Shown piece after piece: positions 12,720-24,000 of a stretch of 64,000 nt of DNA (positions within the stretch are counted from its first letter, which is position 1; the number at the start of each line of letters is the position of its first letter). The notes under the pieces are model-generated. The model was not told the DNA's origin. It made no database searches and saw nothing but the letters and a program-made list of their open reading frames with translations. Origin of the DNA: Paralichthys olivaceus (lineage: Eukaryota; Chordata; Actinopteri; Pleuronectiformes; Paralichthyidae); the NCBI RefSeq assembly GCF_024713975.1, contig NC_091098.1, forward strand, positions 22,141,316 through 22,205,315. Direction: 5' to 3'. The position numbers were made by a program, and so were the translations under genes.

Positions 12720-14018
12720 AAGTATTGATGTAACGACCTCCTGAACCACCAGACAGATAACAGCATCTGAATTTAACACCGTGCACAAACACACATATCA
12801 GACGGCTCACTCACTGCACTTCCAGAAAAGGGGTGAAAGGTCAAACCAGACCCCCGCCGACCTGACTCAGCTCAATGTTGATTGCTTGGAGAGGCCTCAA
12901 TGTGTCAAAGCTGAAAATAGCTTTCTAATAACTCTGAGTGCTGCAGAGTGTTTGTGTTCCTGTCCCGAGAGGCCAGAGGAAATATTAGCTATTGATTCAT
13001 GTATTCTATAATAACAGCTTTGCTCTGTCAGGACATCATCAACATGCAGAATATAGAAATATCCTCATGTTAGACTTGTGCTGGGCATTATAACGACATC
13101 ATTAATTATCGCAATATAATTTTCATCTGTAGCAATATAAGCTTTTGCATTGTGCAAACACATTAAGACATCAGTGATCGACCTCAGATTTGTAAAGCGT
13201 CATTTTCTGAGTCTGCAAAAATCTGACGTTAAACTTAAAATAAATCATGACAATGTGAGATTTATCGTGATAATCACTGATATCGACATTTATCTCGATT
13301 TATTTTTTGTCCGTATTTTGATTTTATCGTCTGATGTAATAATAAGCTAATAATAATAACAATCCAATGAATCCACTTAATTCAAACTCAGATTGTGTCT
13401 CTCCGGGAGCTGTGTCTGTTGTGTTGATGAATTTTAAAATAGCAATTATTATGTTTGACCGTGAATTTCCAAACCTGCTCCACAGTTTTTTTTCACCTGA
13501 ATCTACTCAACTTAATTCTAATTACTGTTTTAATCTATTCTAAAAAAATATTGTAATTAGAGTTTCTTCCAAGTTAAAACCCCCACACATCATTCCCCTC
13601 GTGCTGCTCCTCTGACCATGAGAAGAGGAGCAGGGCAGCATCTCGTCCACCTCTGACCTGTCTGCTCCTCTGCTCCTCTGCTCCTCTTCGAGCTAATATT
13701 TGAAGTTGATGTTGACAAGACAACACCCAAGTGTTGCATAACTTCACGGCAGCAGGAGAATCACTTGGGCTGAGCCCGGAGCTCAGAGGCCGGGACCAGC
13801 TCCTCCAACATCCCGCGGGGAGGAGAGGGGAAAAACTCTCCGCGGACTAATTATCACCTAAACACCAAAACCTCTGCAGCGTGGGAAATAACTGTCCACA
13901 GCCGGAGGACTGACCTGCTTTTCAGCGGCTGGCTCTTCAGCTCGTAGTAGGTTTTCGGTTCCTCCTGGAACTCCTCTGCGACCTCGAAGTCGGGAACGAT
14001 CCCCGACTCGGCCTGCAT
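342..14018 (-). CDS. mitf: Melanocyte-inducing transcription factor, 5' part (exons 1A and 1B1b; gene continues past the left edge)
   Basis: MITF is a bHLH-leucine-zipper factor of the MiT/TFE family that controls melanocyte, retinal pigment epithelium and lysosomal genes in the nucleus. Only its N-terminal coding exons lie here. Exon 1A is 13915-14018: it starts MQAESGIVPDFEV, runs 34 codons plus 2 nt, and ends at a GTCAGT donor. Exon 1B1b is 342-582, with a CGGCAG acceptor and a GTGAGC donor. It holds the MTSRILLRQQLMREQ block, which binds Rag GTPases in MITF-A-type and TFEB/TFE3 proteins, and ends PMEVLK in phase 0. Joined, the two give 115 codons in frame. The bHLH-Zip exons must lie to the left, outside the window. 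Between exon 1A and 1B1b is about 13.3 kb containing an alternative first exon (1H). Teleosts keep two mitf paralogues; the A-type start fits published descriptions of mitfb, but I cannot decide a versus b from this fragment. Confidence 0.93.
593..840 (-). repeat. About 250-nt pyrimidine tract (minus strand) before the exon 1B1b acceptor, with a 14-base homopolymer
   Basis: On the plus strand the stretch is nearly all purine (GGAGAGG, AAAGAAAG and GAGGAAG runs) and includes an uninterrupted G run at 647-660. On the mitf strand it is therefore an extended C/U-rich tract ending right at the exon 1B1b splice acceptor. It is low-complexity sequence and apparently not coding; an open frame across it is only a by-product of the composition. 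A role in splice choice is inference. Confidence 0.75.
841..4923. other. mitf intron between exons 1H and 1B1b; no further gene seen
   Basis: AT-rich intronic sequence. It contains a decayed fish repeat around 2455-2580 (TACTTGTACTTTGAGTA-type text), a short CCAT run near 2677 and a (TG)n tract at 4149-4176. Open frames here are short, with no recognisable domain and no splice context. Confidence 0.6.
4149..4176. repeat. (TG)n microsatellite
   Basis: About 13 TG units, lying in the mitf intron. Confidence 0.9.
4924..4973 (-). CDS. mitf: mitf alternative first coding exon 1H
   Basis: Reading the minus strand from the ATG at 4973, the exon encodes MEALGVQVYRPCSFDC plus two bases, then a CT|GTGAGT donor with the exon ending at 4924. 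Mammalian MITF-H starts MEALRVQ and continues to a PCSFES motif, so the match in sequence, length and splice phase is strong. Two spare bases plus the first base of exon 1B1b make leucine, and 50 + 241 nt gives 97 codons in frame. Upstream on this strand (about 4990-5170) is GC-rich, which fits its own promoter. MITF-H is the form mainly described from heart and other tissues in mammals. The call rests on remembered family sequence. Confidence 0.82.
4990..5170 (-). promoter_or_regulatory. GC-rich putative promoter of the mitf exon 1H transcript
   Basis: A GC-rich island in an otherwise AT-rich intron, immediately upstream (minus strand) of exon 1H. There is no TATA element I can point to. The position relative to a first exon is the main support. 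Confidence 0.4.
6643..6780 (+). mobile_element. tRNA-related SINE-like fragment
   Basis: It carries a tRNA-like A-box region (GCTCAGGAGGTAGAGCAGTT), a B-box-like GGATCGATTCC, and the tail phrase CCTTGGGCAGGACACTGAACC. This tail is typical of an abundant teleost repeat. It does not fold as a convincing tRNA and has no CCA-ready acceptor stem. Confidence 0.65.
10143..10310 (+). mobile_element. tRNA-related SINE-like fragment, second copy
   Basis: Shares with the 6.6 kb copy the CGTCCTC(T)AA segment, a GGTGGTTCAATCCCAG B-box-like motif, CTCGGGCAAGACACTGAATCC and the downstream GTGTGAATGGGTGAA text. It is diverged from the first copy and missing the left end. Confidence 0.65.
11971..12485. mobile_element. 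515-bp MITE-like element with terminal inverted repeats
   Basis: The left end reads ATTAGAGATGTTCT and the right end AGAACATCTCT, an inverted match of at least 11 bp. The element is flanked by AATTACA on both sides (11964-11970 and 12486-12492), which looks like a 7-bp, possibly 8-bp, target-site duplication. Inside are GATACC/GATATC-rich palindromic pieces and no long open frame. Short inverted ends, a 7-8 bp duplication and lack of coding capacity fit a non-autonomous hAT-type element. Family assignment is inference. Confidence 0.7.
12668..12718. repeat. Poly-C run (about 21) joined to (AC)n
   Basis: An uninterrupted C run at 12668-12688 runs directly into about 15 AC units. Confidence 0.9.
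13915..14018 (-). CDS. mitf: mitf exon 1A, N-terminus of the A-type protein
   Basis: It encodes MQAESGIVPDFEVAEEF and the conserved EEPKTYYELKSQPLK segment, then a GC AG|GTCAGT donor. The start at 14018 is chosen because it matches the known MITF-A start. The frame stays open upstream, but the extra residues (Arg/Ala/Gly-rich, from GC-rich 5' sequence) are not family-like. The exon sits in a CpG-rich island of about 13.78-14.23 kb. Confidence 0.93.
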
Positions 14019-14275
14019 GATGTCGGATGTCAAAGTTTCAGGGAGACGCGGAGCGGGAAAGGAACCCGGGGCAAGACGGGTGTTTGTGCCGCCGTACTTC
14101 GCTCCAGCACCGACCGCTGTCACCGCCGGACGCCTCTGTCCGGGACCCGCGGCTCTGTAGTCCTGCGCGGCGGCGAGCAACAGCGCCGCGGACGGGCTGC
14201 CGGCGACGCGCCAACTACATCTCCCGCCATGCACCTCGGCTGTCAATTTCAGCGTGATTTTCATTGGTCGCAGCA
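14019..14275 (-). promoter_or_regulatory. CpG-rich promoter / 5' UTR of mitf exon 1A
   Basis: A dense CpG block directly upstream of the mitf exon 1A start. On the mitf strand there is a CCAAT box (plus-strand ATTGG at 14263-14267) about 245 nt before the ATG. No TATA box is evident. GC content drops sharply beyond about 14.28 kb. Confidence 0.6.
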
Positions 14276-15934
14276 TCCGAGCGATTAAAGCGTAAAAAAG
14301 TTTTAATTCCCTTCACTAATCAGTGTCAGCAGCTGTTTAGAGCCGGAACACATTCTTATTCAATGCGAGTAAAGTGGGATTCGAAGTTGACACGTGTTCT
14401 TTACAAGCTTCTCTCTTCAATACTTCATTTTGTCGTTTTGTAATTTATTTTTATTAAGTATTTATATCAGTATGTAATGTTGTTATTTGAATAAAACTGT
14501 TAGATGAGAGGATAACAAAGTATACATTATTACAATAAAACTTATGTTTAAACTGATTTTAAATTGTTTTCCTTTCATTTGGTCTCTGTCTTGTTTTTTT
14601 TAATATCCCTGTACAGCACCATTGTGTTTATAGATGAAATTGCCATGTCTTGCCCCATGTATATTTAAAGTCCACAGCAAAAAAACTACAACAAGTTAAA
14701 AGCATGTACAACTTATCAATGATGATCAATAATATTAACAACAACAGTAATGAATCCATCTCTGTTTAGGGCTTTGTTCATTTGAACAAAGGTCAAATTT
14801 GCATACAAACTGCACAAAAATCCAAATATTGCCAACATGTCCAATGTGAAGTTACTTAGATCCTGCAGCCATTGCACCCAAATCACAACTTACCTGGAGA
14901 CTGAGTCGACCCTCATGTCTGTTTCCCTCCTCTGAAGACACTGACTTCACTTTGCTGCTCGTCTCCTCCTCAACTCTCCTCAGTTGGACTCCTGTCTACC
15001 ACGTGGGGGCAGTATAGAGCTAAACAAATGAAAAATGGTACGCCAGTGTTGTGGGCCCACAGGGGGCACCTTCTATTACAACATGGAAATTCAAGTTCAA
15101 TATTTGCATTCGTCTCATCCTGTTGAACTGGTTTAAAGTCTGCGTTTTACCAATGTAAATATTATGCAAATGTGCCTCTGCTGGAAAGCACAAACTTCAA
15201 AGACCATAAATAAAGCCTTCAATTATACCATGATCACTTAAAACAGACATAGCTGCAAGGAAACATTCCACTTTTAAAGAACATCAATATTTGCACAGTA
15301 TTTTTATTCTTAGTCACAGTGGCTCATATTAAAAGCAGACCTGGTTACAGTCAGATCAGGAGACATGTTGCAGGACCTGCAGGGCTTCGAGTTCAGTCAC
15401 AGAGGACACAGACAGACACACAGTAGACTAAGCAACACGCATTATTGTGGGGTGAATAGAGGCAGTGATTACTCAGGGCCTCCTGCTGAGTGAAGACCTG
15501 ATAGTTTGTAGACGACAATGCCCTTTGTAATTCCTCAAGGAAGTATATAACATACTGTATTTGATACTTCTGGTATAAAGTTCACAGTATTATGATACTA
15601 TTTTGATTTTACTACAACACAGAAAACTGGACATAATGTTTGAGACTATTTGGATCAATATAATACTCAAAACAGTCGTCAGATACTCACTTCATTTTTT
15701 CCATTTTATACCAAATGATACAATGACTTCACTTTGTTTTATTTGAGTGCAATAGTTCTTCCTCTAAAATTAAGATTATACTAACAAAACATGAGATTAA
15801 CATTTGAAATGAGGGTTTTATAGCCTGCACAGTGTGTAAACAAGTTATAATGAGATATAATCCTCTTAACCATCTAAAACAATAAAATACACATATATTA
15901 TTTTACATACACAGGCACTCAAAAGGATAATCCT

Positions 15935-15967
15935 GTTTCCTAAATTTCCCCCGGGATCAATAAAGTG

Positions 15968-16027
<60 letters not shown>

Positions 16028-16107
16028 GAATATATTGCCTTTAATGTTATCACACAATGAAGCATGGCAAAATTACTATCTATCTCTCTATCTAATTATC
16101 TATCTAA

Positions 16108-16191
<84 letters not shown>

Positions 16192-16233
16192 TTATCTATC
16201 TAACTATCTATCTATCTATCTATCGATCTATCG

Positions 16234-16302
<69 letters not shown>

Positions 16303-16303
16303 A

Positions 16304-16342
<39 letters not shown>

Positions 16343-16353
16343 ACTATCTATCT
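15935..16353 (+). repeat. LINE-type 3' tail running into long (TCTA)n blocks
   Basis: The phrase CCCGGGATCAATAAAG followed by TCTATCTA is the usual 3' end of several fish non-LTR retrotransposons. The first block of TCTA units spans about 15968-16027. A second, interrupted block spans about 16078-16353. A 102-codon Ser/Ile/Tyr/Leu open frame across the second block is a product of the repeat. Confidence 0.8.
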
Positions 16354-17970
16354 AATAATCATATTTTAACTTGGTTTAAGCAAACCATTGTTAAAATCTA
16401 TTAAAAAATAACACAATGGGATGTTTATGTGGTCCAATCATTTACTTCTGATGGGTTCAGGCTTTAAATTAAACTTGTATTAATTTCTTGCAATATCAAC
16501 ATCATAAAATGTGTAGTTTTAGTCAATAATCGATCAGTCTGCTCATCTGTATAGATCAAACAATCCAGGCATTAAAGCTGCAGCCCACAATAGAATAATG
16601 TCCAGCATCGTATTGACCATGTGCCACGTGATAAACGACCACGTGGACATAATTACAACGACTAACATGCGGTTGTTTGCTCCGCATTGTAAAGTTTTAA
16701 TAAACAGTGACAGCCAGTGCAAACATCGCTGTCTCAAAACTCGGAGCGTGACCTGGAATGTGGGCCGGCAGCAGCAGCGACACGTTTCAGGTGTGAACAG
16801 ACGAGTCCTCTTTACTTCTGTTGACTTTCCTCATTGCTTTTGTTTTTAGTCGCAGCTCATTCATGGGAGTCAATGTGATTAGTGTGCTGCAGCCGTTTGA
16901 CACTTCCTTGTGCTCGAGTCAAAACATCCTGGAAAGTGAACCCAGGCTGTCTGCTAGTTCCAGGAAACATATTTTGACATATTGACATTCACTGATCATA
17001 AAAATACAACTCTGTATATAGGCCTACATGTCTGTGCCCATCATTTTATTATCATTATACATATATTGGCCCATATAGAGGGAATACTACAGGCTTATAC
17101 TCCCCTCAATTGTGTTTTTCATGGAAATATTAAGATATCAAATGGTCAGTGACTTTATTTTCCCTTTGTATAAACCATCAGATTCTGACCAGGTGCACCA
17201 TCTGTCCAGTATTTCATAGACAGAGATAATAATCAAAATGTGAACAAACAACCTCCTCCAAATCTGATGAGCATTGTCCAGTGAAACGTCCTTTCAGATA
17301 TGTGGCTGCATGATCTACCTGCAAAAAGTATAAGTTGTATGTTGTACCAGGAATTTGCATCACCCTTACTAGAGATAAAGTTATCTGTAGTAATATGTAG
17401 TTTTTAAAAAAAATTTCAGTTCTTATTACAATGATGTGTAGTTTGAGTGTATTTGCATAAAGCCTCCGCCAACCAGCATTTGACTATACTTTCTACTATA
17501 TATAAACAGACACACTATGATGCATAAAAACACAAAAACATCTCCCCAAATTGCACAGTTAGTATCGTGCATGCAGCAGCCCGGGTTGTACTTTTAATTA
17601 AACTTTCTGTGTTTTAATATTTAACATCCAACTACTGTGAAGATCTAATATTTCAAAATAAAATCCACAATTGAATGAACTACCATCTTAAATTTACATC
17701 TATGCTTGCTGACTACCGGCTGGTGTGGCAACATGTTTAAAGTGCTGAAGTTTTATGTGCTAGTTATTACAGGGAAGCACTTTCTTAGTATTACCCAAGT
17801 TCCCTGAGTGTAGTCCCAGACCGCCTGATGAGGGTAACGAGGGTAATGAGGGAATCCTATTCTTTTGTTTACAAGAGCGTTGTCCTGTAAGGAGGAGACT
17901 CACTGGACAGATGGTTACGGGGGATCTTAATGAGATATTTATTCATGTCTGATGTCAGAAAATACATGCA

Positions 17971-17972
<2 letters not shown>

Positions 17973-18008
<36 letters not shown>
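17973..18008. repeat. Poly-G run, 36 bases
   Basis: Uninterrupted G from 17973 to 18008, followed by TTGTGTGGGGTGGGGTGGG. The true length is uncertain because such runs are hard to sequence. Confidence 0.9.
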
Positions 18009-18010
<2 letters not shown>

Positions 18011-19785
18011 GTGTGGGGTGGGGTGGGAGGGCCTCTCTCTCTGATTGACAACAGAATTCATTGTAGAGCGTTCGTGTGAGGACATACAGTAGCAGCAGTG
18101 CAGACTTTAATCACAACATGCAGGATGTCAGTTAACCTCAGTGTTAAATTAGCTCTGGGTTTATTTGTGAAGCAGGGTGTGATGTCACCTGTTTCTTTGT
18201 GTCAGTCTGTTTTGGAAAATTAGCAGCAGAGCAAAAGAGTGAAGTCAGCGATGAATATTTCAGGAGCAGCGACACTCCAGAGTATCACCTGTGAAACACA
18301 CACCGGTAATCTGGTTACTGTGTCTTTTGATTTGCACATGCCAGAACAGTAATAGTGTATTTATTTTTAGAATACAGGACAAATGATGAACATCCCTTGT
18401 ATGTTTGAAGGTCTTCTGCATAATTAAGTTAAAAATGTTGATCAGACCTTTAGTGCATGTCCTGAATCTTGGGGTCCAGTTGGGATCTTTCCTCCTGATC
18501 CATTGGCTGCAGCTAAAGTGGCAGGAAGAAAATAATTGTTGCCCTGGCAGCAAAGCCACATCCACTAAACAGGTATTTAAATGTTCTAAACATATATTTA
18601 CCTGCTAACAATGTGTTAACTTGACGTTATGTGGAATAAGCTGAATGATTTTAGTGCAGGTTGTTGTACAGGTTGAGCTGTAAAGTCAATTGAATATGTT
18701 GGGTTTTGGCAAATAAAAATATAAAAGCACCAAATACTACAGATAATTGAAGTGTTTGCTCCATTTCCTGTGTATTGACAGTTTAGACATGCTAAATACA
18801 TCCGGCACAACAGCTCAGTGTAATGCGATATACATACACACTGTATGAGTGAGAAAAAAAGCCTTTGTGCAAATAAAACACATTCAAACAAACATACTTA
18901 AAACCCTTTGTCTGTTAAGATAGAAACACAGTCTGTTACCCTCAATGGATGAAGTTCAACAATTATAGTCATGTAGCTTACAGTTGTTGATATTTCAAGA
19001 AGGTAGTGAAAGCTTAATAGATAATTTTAATACAAACATAAAATTTACATGCATGGGCAAAAAAGTGTTGTTTAACTTCTTAACTTCTGTGGATCTCCCA
19101 AAGATGTATTATTATTATTAAATTATTCTTTTTATTGTTGAATTTCACTTATTCTTATGAACTGTTTCTAACTTCAGTTTTATTTAATCTGACCCTGAAT
19201 GTATTGATATTATCCAGTGGTCAAGGTCTTATTTTATTATTTTCACATTTTACTTACTAGAATTATTTCTGTTAATAATAATAGCAATACTACTAATACT
19301 AATAATAATAATAATTATTATTATTATAATAATACCATTATTATTATTGTCTGTATGTTGTGTTTGATGAAATTTTAATGACATTGCAAAATATCTGCCG
19401 GGGCCTATTTAGCATTTACTTTAATATGGGTCCCTGAAATGTGACTGTTGTCATGGTGACAACTAATGAGAAATCAAAATACTATAACCTGATGTCATGT
19501 GATACAATGAGACTTCCATAAATTAAATATTGTGCTCATGAATGTTTTGAATTATTTGGAGATGTCATGATGCAGACTCTCTTAATACAATGACCACATC
19601 GAATCATGTGAAGACACTTTGTCATTAAAGATTGAATCGTAATTCTGTCTGCTGACACTCAAACACTGGCCCAACACATGTTTAAAGGAAAAGTGAAGGA
19701 TATAGAACACGATCAGCCTTCAGGCCACCACACTTGATTATTATGGGGATTGAGTGTGAGGCTCGCCGGCCGGCAGCTGCTGGAT

Positions 19786-19857
19786 GAGAGGGAGGGAGGC
19801 AGGGAGGAGGCAGGGAGGAGGCAGGCAGGCAGGGAGGGAGGGAGGGAGGGAGGGGAT
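19786..19857. repeat. GGGA/GGCA-rich tract upstream of the putative frmd4b first exon
   Basis: Tandem GGGAGG, GCAGGGAGGAG and (GGGA)n units give many closely spaced G triplets on the plus strand, which could form G-quadruplexes. Confidence 0.75.
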
Positions 19858-19922
19858 GCGGGGCTTGTTCACATAATAGCCGGCGGGTGAAGGCGTGGTG
19901 AGTGTGGCTGAATACGAGGCGA

Positions 19923-19928
19923 GTGTGT

Positions 19929-19959
<31 letters not shown>
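19923..19959. repeat. (TG)n microsatellite
   Basis: Nearly pure TG with one TATG interruption, just before the putative frmd4b first exon. Confidence 0.9.
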
Positions 19960-20086
19960 AGTACCGGAGGATGAACATGGACAGCGGCTGCACGGCGGCT
20001 CCCCTCCCTGGCTAAAGCAGTCGGGGAGAAACCCGGAGCTCCACCTCATCGCTGCCTGAAGACGGGATTGTAAGAATAAAGCAAAG
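19960..20086 (+). other. frmd4b: Putative non-coding first exon of frmd4b
   Basis: A CpG-rich stretch ending at a good donor (GCAAAG|GTAAGA, last exon base 20086). If spliced to the exon beginning at 28896, the continuing frame meets a TGA about 10 codons upstream and has no ATG. Translation would then start at the ATG at 28896. A 14-codon upstream frame starts at 19971. Assignment to frmd4b is inferred from position, orientation and splice compatibility; there is no transcript evidence. Confidence 0.45.
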
Positions 20087-20101
20087 GTAAGAAGATAAAT
20101 C

Positions 20102-20104
<3 letters not shown>

Positions 20105-20161
<57 letters not shown>
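20105..20161. repeat. (TG)n microsatellite in frmd4b intron 1
   Basis: About 28 perfect TG units starting some 20 bases after the putative splice donor. Confidence 0.92.
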
Positions 20162-20163
<2 letters not shown>

Positions 20164-20929
20164 TTGTGATGGAGCAGCTTCCACCCGCCTCACTGAGGAG
20201 CTGTGAGGAGACAAAGTAAACCGCATGTGATCCAGAGACATCAGTGAAAAATTACAGCAGCTCGGGTTCGTCTGTCTGCGGCCACTCTCCTGCTCCTTCA
20301 CTGCGAAACACCAGCACCGTGGCTTCATCTGACACATCTGGAACAGTCAGTGGGTTCAGGTGGAAACACCCATGGGCTGCACACTGTGGCTCACTCATTG
20401 TTCTCCCCCTGCACAGAGCCAACTGGCCCTGAAGGAGGACAAGTCTCATTACAGGCTGCTCTGCTGATTGGGGAGGAGAAAGAAAATGTTGAATTGTATT
20501 GTTGCATGTGTGTTCGTGGAAAAAAAAACCTAAAGTAAAAAACCTGATCAGCTAAGGACTGTGTGAATCCTGCTGTACAAGGCATTGATTGACTGGATGA
20601 ATCATCGTTTTGACCCTTTCTCAGCACTGATGTGAATCATCGCCCGTCCAAGACATTATTCATTTATCTCTGGACGTGTTTATGGTTTTTATACATTATT
20701 TCCATTTCCTATTATTGTATGAGGTCGGTGACATTTGGTGACCCAGGCCCGAGCGTATTTATTCAAGATTAACAAGGACTAGTTGCATATGTAGTTTTGA
20801 GAACAACTGGTGACATTAGGTGACCCTAGCCGAGTATATTTAATCAAAACTATACATATTATCTATATATCTGATATATTATTAGCTTTAGGATTAAGCT
20901 ATATTGCGTATCGCTGTTTCTTTGCTCTA

Positions 20930-21003
20930 CCTTGTACTTTGTAAAGCATTTTGGTCAAACATATTGTTTTAAATGTGCTATATAAATAACGTTGACATTG
21001 ACA
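20930..21003 (+). mobile_element. 3' end of a fish retroelement
   Basis: The text TTGTAAAGCATTTTGGTCAAAC followed by GTGCTATATAAATAA and an AGTTGACATTGAC-like tail is a recurrent 3' terminus of fish LINE/SINE elements. The 5' part is not recognisable. Confidence 0.6.
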
Positions 21004-24000
21004 AGGACCAGTTAAGGCCTTAATATCCTCCCCGCTACCTCCTCATTCACTCATGTGTGTGTAGTGTTGTGTTCTGAAAAACGATGAGCTGTGTAAAGGT
21101 TGACATTGACCTGCTGTTATCTGACGAGTTGAGGGAAGAGAAGCAAGTCTTGGTGTATTTAAAGCACCAGACGTTGTAAACAGGAACTGTTGTTGCAGCG
21201 GTTTGCGTCTGGATGACACACACGTGCCCAGTGTGAAACTTTGTCGCTCTTCCTATTTGCAGCGGAGGATGTCCTGTGTCATCTATCAACACAGTCGGCT
21301 TTTGTGACAAACTCTCGAAAGGTTGATTTAAGTCACATTTCAGAATCAGAGAATAAACATCAGCCTGTCTATTTGTGATTATCATGAACATCCAGACTTG
21401 TTTGTCAGTGTGAGAGTCGAACAAGTCAGAGATGCTCCTCCGTCTGTTTGAGGCTTCTGAGAAATGTCTCAGCTCTCAGCTGGCAAACGTCCACTGAGGA
21501 ATCAAAGCTTCCTGAGACTTTGTGAGAAATGTGGTAAGGACAGGGAGGGAAGCATCTATTTCTGGAGAGTAATCTTGTATTCACACACTTACCACAGAGA
21601 GAATAAATCTGATACATCTAATAAGGTGAAAGCTTCGAGCTGAGCAGCCTCACGTTAGTCGGCAGGTTGACTTGAGGCTAGAACTTTGTCCTACACGTCT
21701 GCGGTTTGTCCCCCAGCTGATCCTCGACATGATGATGCGTTATGTGAGGGTTAAGACAAATGAGTATGATTTGATTGGGTCTGAGTCAGCGTGGTCACGG
21801 TACCATGATTTCCATGCGGCCTGCAGACGCTGCAGATTCTTGTGATTCTTCGCTCACATCGTGTAATTTGGTCATGTTCCATTTTCTGTTCACGTCCATG
21901 CCTCGGTGCCTCGTCCCTGAGCTCTGCAGAAAGTCACTGCAGGTAATTTTTTGTAATGAAACTCTGCAGTTTGTGACATCGGGACTGTCAGTGGGGAGAA
22001 GGGAGAAATGCTGTGAACGAGGGCAACTGGTGGCAAAGAGTTCACTTGTCACACACTGAAGTCTGTGTGTTTGGAGGTAAGCCATTTAAATCTTGTCACT
22101 GAGCTGCTGCAGTTTGGTCTTTTCAACTATTTATAATCAAGTATCTTGATTTTTAAGAAGAGGCCGTTTATTCCTGGATCAAAACACACATGGATCCAGG
22201 AGTTAATGTAAGAATATAAAGATGAACTTCTAATTTTAGATCACTCTGTTTAGTCCTCTCATCTTTGATACAGTGGAAGATATGGTCACACTGCATGAAA
22301 TACGATACAGATATATTCAGTCAGGATTTCTGACGCTCTAATTTTAACTGTAGCATCACCGAATTTCAAGTATCAAATTAAATGGATGAAATGTGAAGAA
22401 ATGTTCTGTGTGAACTCACTTATATTACCCAGACTCATCGTCTATTTCAGTTTGTTTGGTCTCCCTGTGTCTCCAAATTGAGAGTAGGTATGAATATGAG
22501 TGTGAATGGATGTTTGTCTCTGTATGACCTGCGACACCCTGGTGGCCCAGTTTCAAATGATAATCCGTATAAATAATGGAAGAATGACTTGATGTTGTTC
22601 ATTTTCGTTCTCAATAAGATAACACATTATCAGGATTATATTGAGCACATATTCTAAAACAATAAACCCTGTTTTCCTGACCTGAGCTGTGACCGCTCCT
22701 CGAATGCTATCGTCAGGATAAACCTTACACTTGTTGCACTGGTAAAACTTAAGCAACTGTAAAATCCACTAACAGTGAATGTTACTTTTCAGGTGCCAAG
22801 AAACTTGAGTTTTCTCTCGGCGGTTTTTAAATCTTTAATCTTCTATATTCTACAAGTAAAAGTAAGAAATATGACTCATTGAAGCTTATTAAAATATTCT
22901 CAAAGTGTAGATATGATTTAATTTGATTCAGGGATGTAGGGATTGAACGATTGTTCTGTCTGTTCATCAGGAGGTCCACTGACATGTCTCAACAACTATT
23001 ACAATTAAACACTATATATTATACTGAGTACCGAGATTATTCTTTAATAGAGAATCTTTATGTTAGTGTTTGGGTCATTTGAACATTTTGACTTCTCACA
23101 GAAAGTAAATACTCTTCAGATGAAAATTGAACCACTGGACCTTCATTTGATTTTATATCTTTTCTTTTTATTCACAATCCCTCAAGGTCGGTTGTTACGA
23201 CAGCAGCTGAACCTCCGAGCGTCAGTATCTGTGCAGCTCTGGAGGAAACACGAGGCGGTAAAAAGAGCTAAGGCTCCTCACTTGAATATGCATGGCCATT
23301 CTACCGCTATAGCATTACCATATTAGACACCAGCACAAGCAGATTTGACCACTACTGTCACTGTGGCTGCTTATGAAATATTGTGGTTTATGTTACCTCT
23401 TGTAGGACGGCCAAGAAAACACGTCACATCGTCTTGCTTCCTCCGTGCAGACGTTCTTCTCGGGGTGGGAATAGGAGTTTATTCTGCACGATGACATCAT
23501 GCCCATGAATCAACCCCCTGTGATGCAGCCTGCCCTTGTTATATTGAACATCTACAGCATGAGGAAAACAAAATTAATATTTCTCCCTGGTGCTAAATTG
23601 TCCGTAATATCCCGAGCTCCATTGTGTTGGTATCACAAACAGCCGGACTGGTTTGTCTTTGGGAGTAAACAGATACCTCATGACTGCTGACAACATGAGT
23701 CATGATGTGATATCAGATGAGGAGATAATCCTTCAGCCCACCGCCTCGAACCACCTGGCCTCTGTGTGCCTGGACTTCTCTCCCCTCAGGCTCTAATGTG
23801 GGCCTCGGATTTTTGGACGGGGTTAATAAGACCAAACAAGGATTTATCAGTTGATCGATCAATTCATTATTTCACAGGGGAAATTATGTATTTGAGTTAA
23901 TCTGTCAAGTCATTTCTATAGAGCAGAGTATAATACTGTCAGACAGTTAAATAAGAAAAACAAAGATGCAGCGCAAGAGGTTTCATCATTGTTATATATG

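Larger units (their letters stand above)
4974..13914. other. Large mitf intron between exons 1A and 1H
   Basis: About 9 kb without a supported exon. It holds SINE-like pieces (6643-6780 and 10143-10310), a moderately CpG-rich patch (about 6930-7330), a MITE-like element (11971-12485), a C-run joined to (AC)n (12668-12718) and other decayed repeats. The 8320-8880 and 13075-13345 stretches resemble dispersed fish repeats by their text but were not delimited. Confidence 0.55.
14280..19740. other. Intergenic space between divergent mitf and frmd4b
   Basis: About 5.5 kb of AT-rich DNA with no gene that I can support. It contains a LINE 3' tail with a large (TCTA)n block (about 15.94-16.35 kb), a 36-base G run (17973-18008) and an (AAT/ATT)n-rich stretch (about 19270-19350). 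Regulatory elements for either gene may be here, but none is identifiable by eye. Confidence 0.55.

Noticed and set aside
14027-14257. 76-codon plus-strand frame opposite mitf exon 1A
   Set aside because: It is an antisense shadow of a GC-rich exon and promoter.
16035-16343. 102-codon open frame rich in Ser, Ile, Tyr and Leu
   Set aside because: It is translation of the (TCTA)n repeat, with no gene context.
19971-20015. Short coding frame as the frmd4b start
   Set aside because: It stops after 14 codons and cannot join the next exon; at most it is an upstream open frame.
19741-20337. 198-codon minus-strand open frame with Thr-His runs
   Set aside because: It reads through two TG repeats and a GGGA tract; composition alone keeps it open.
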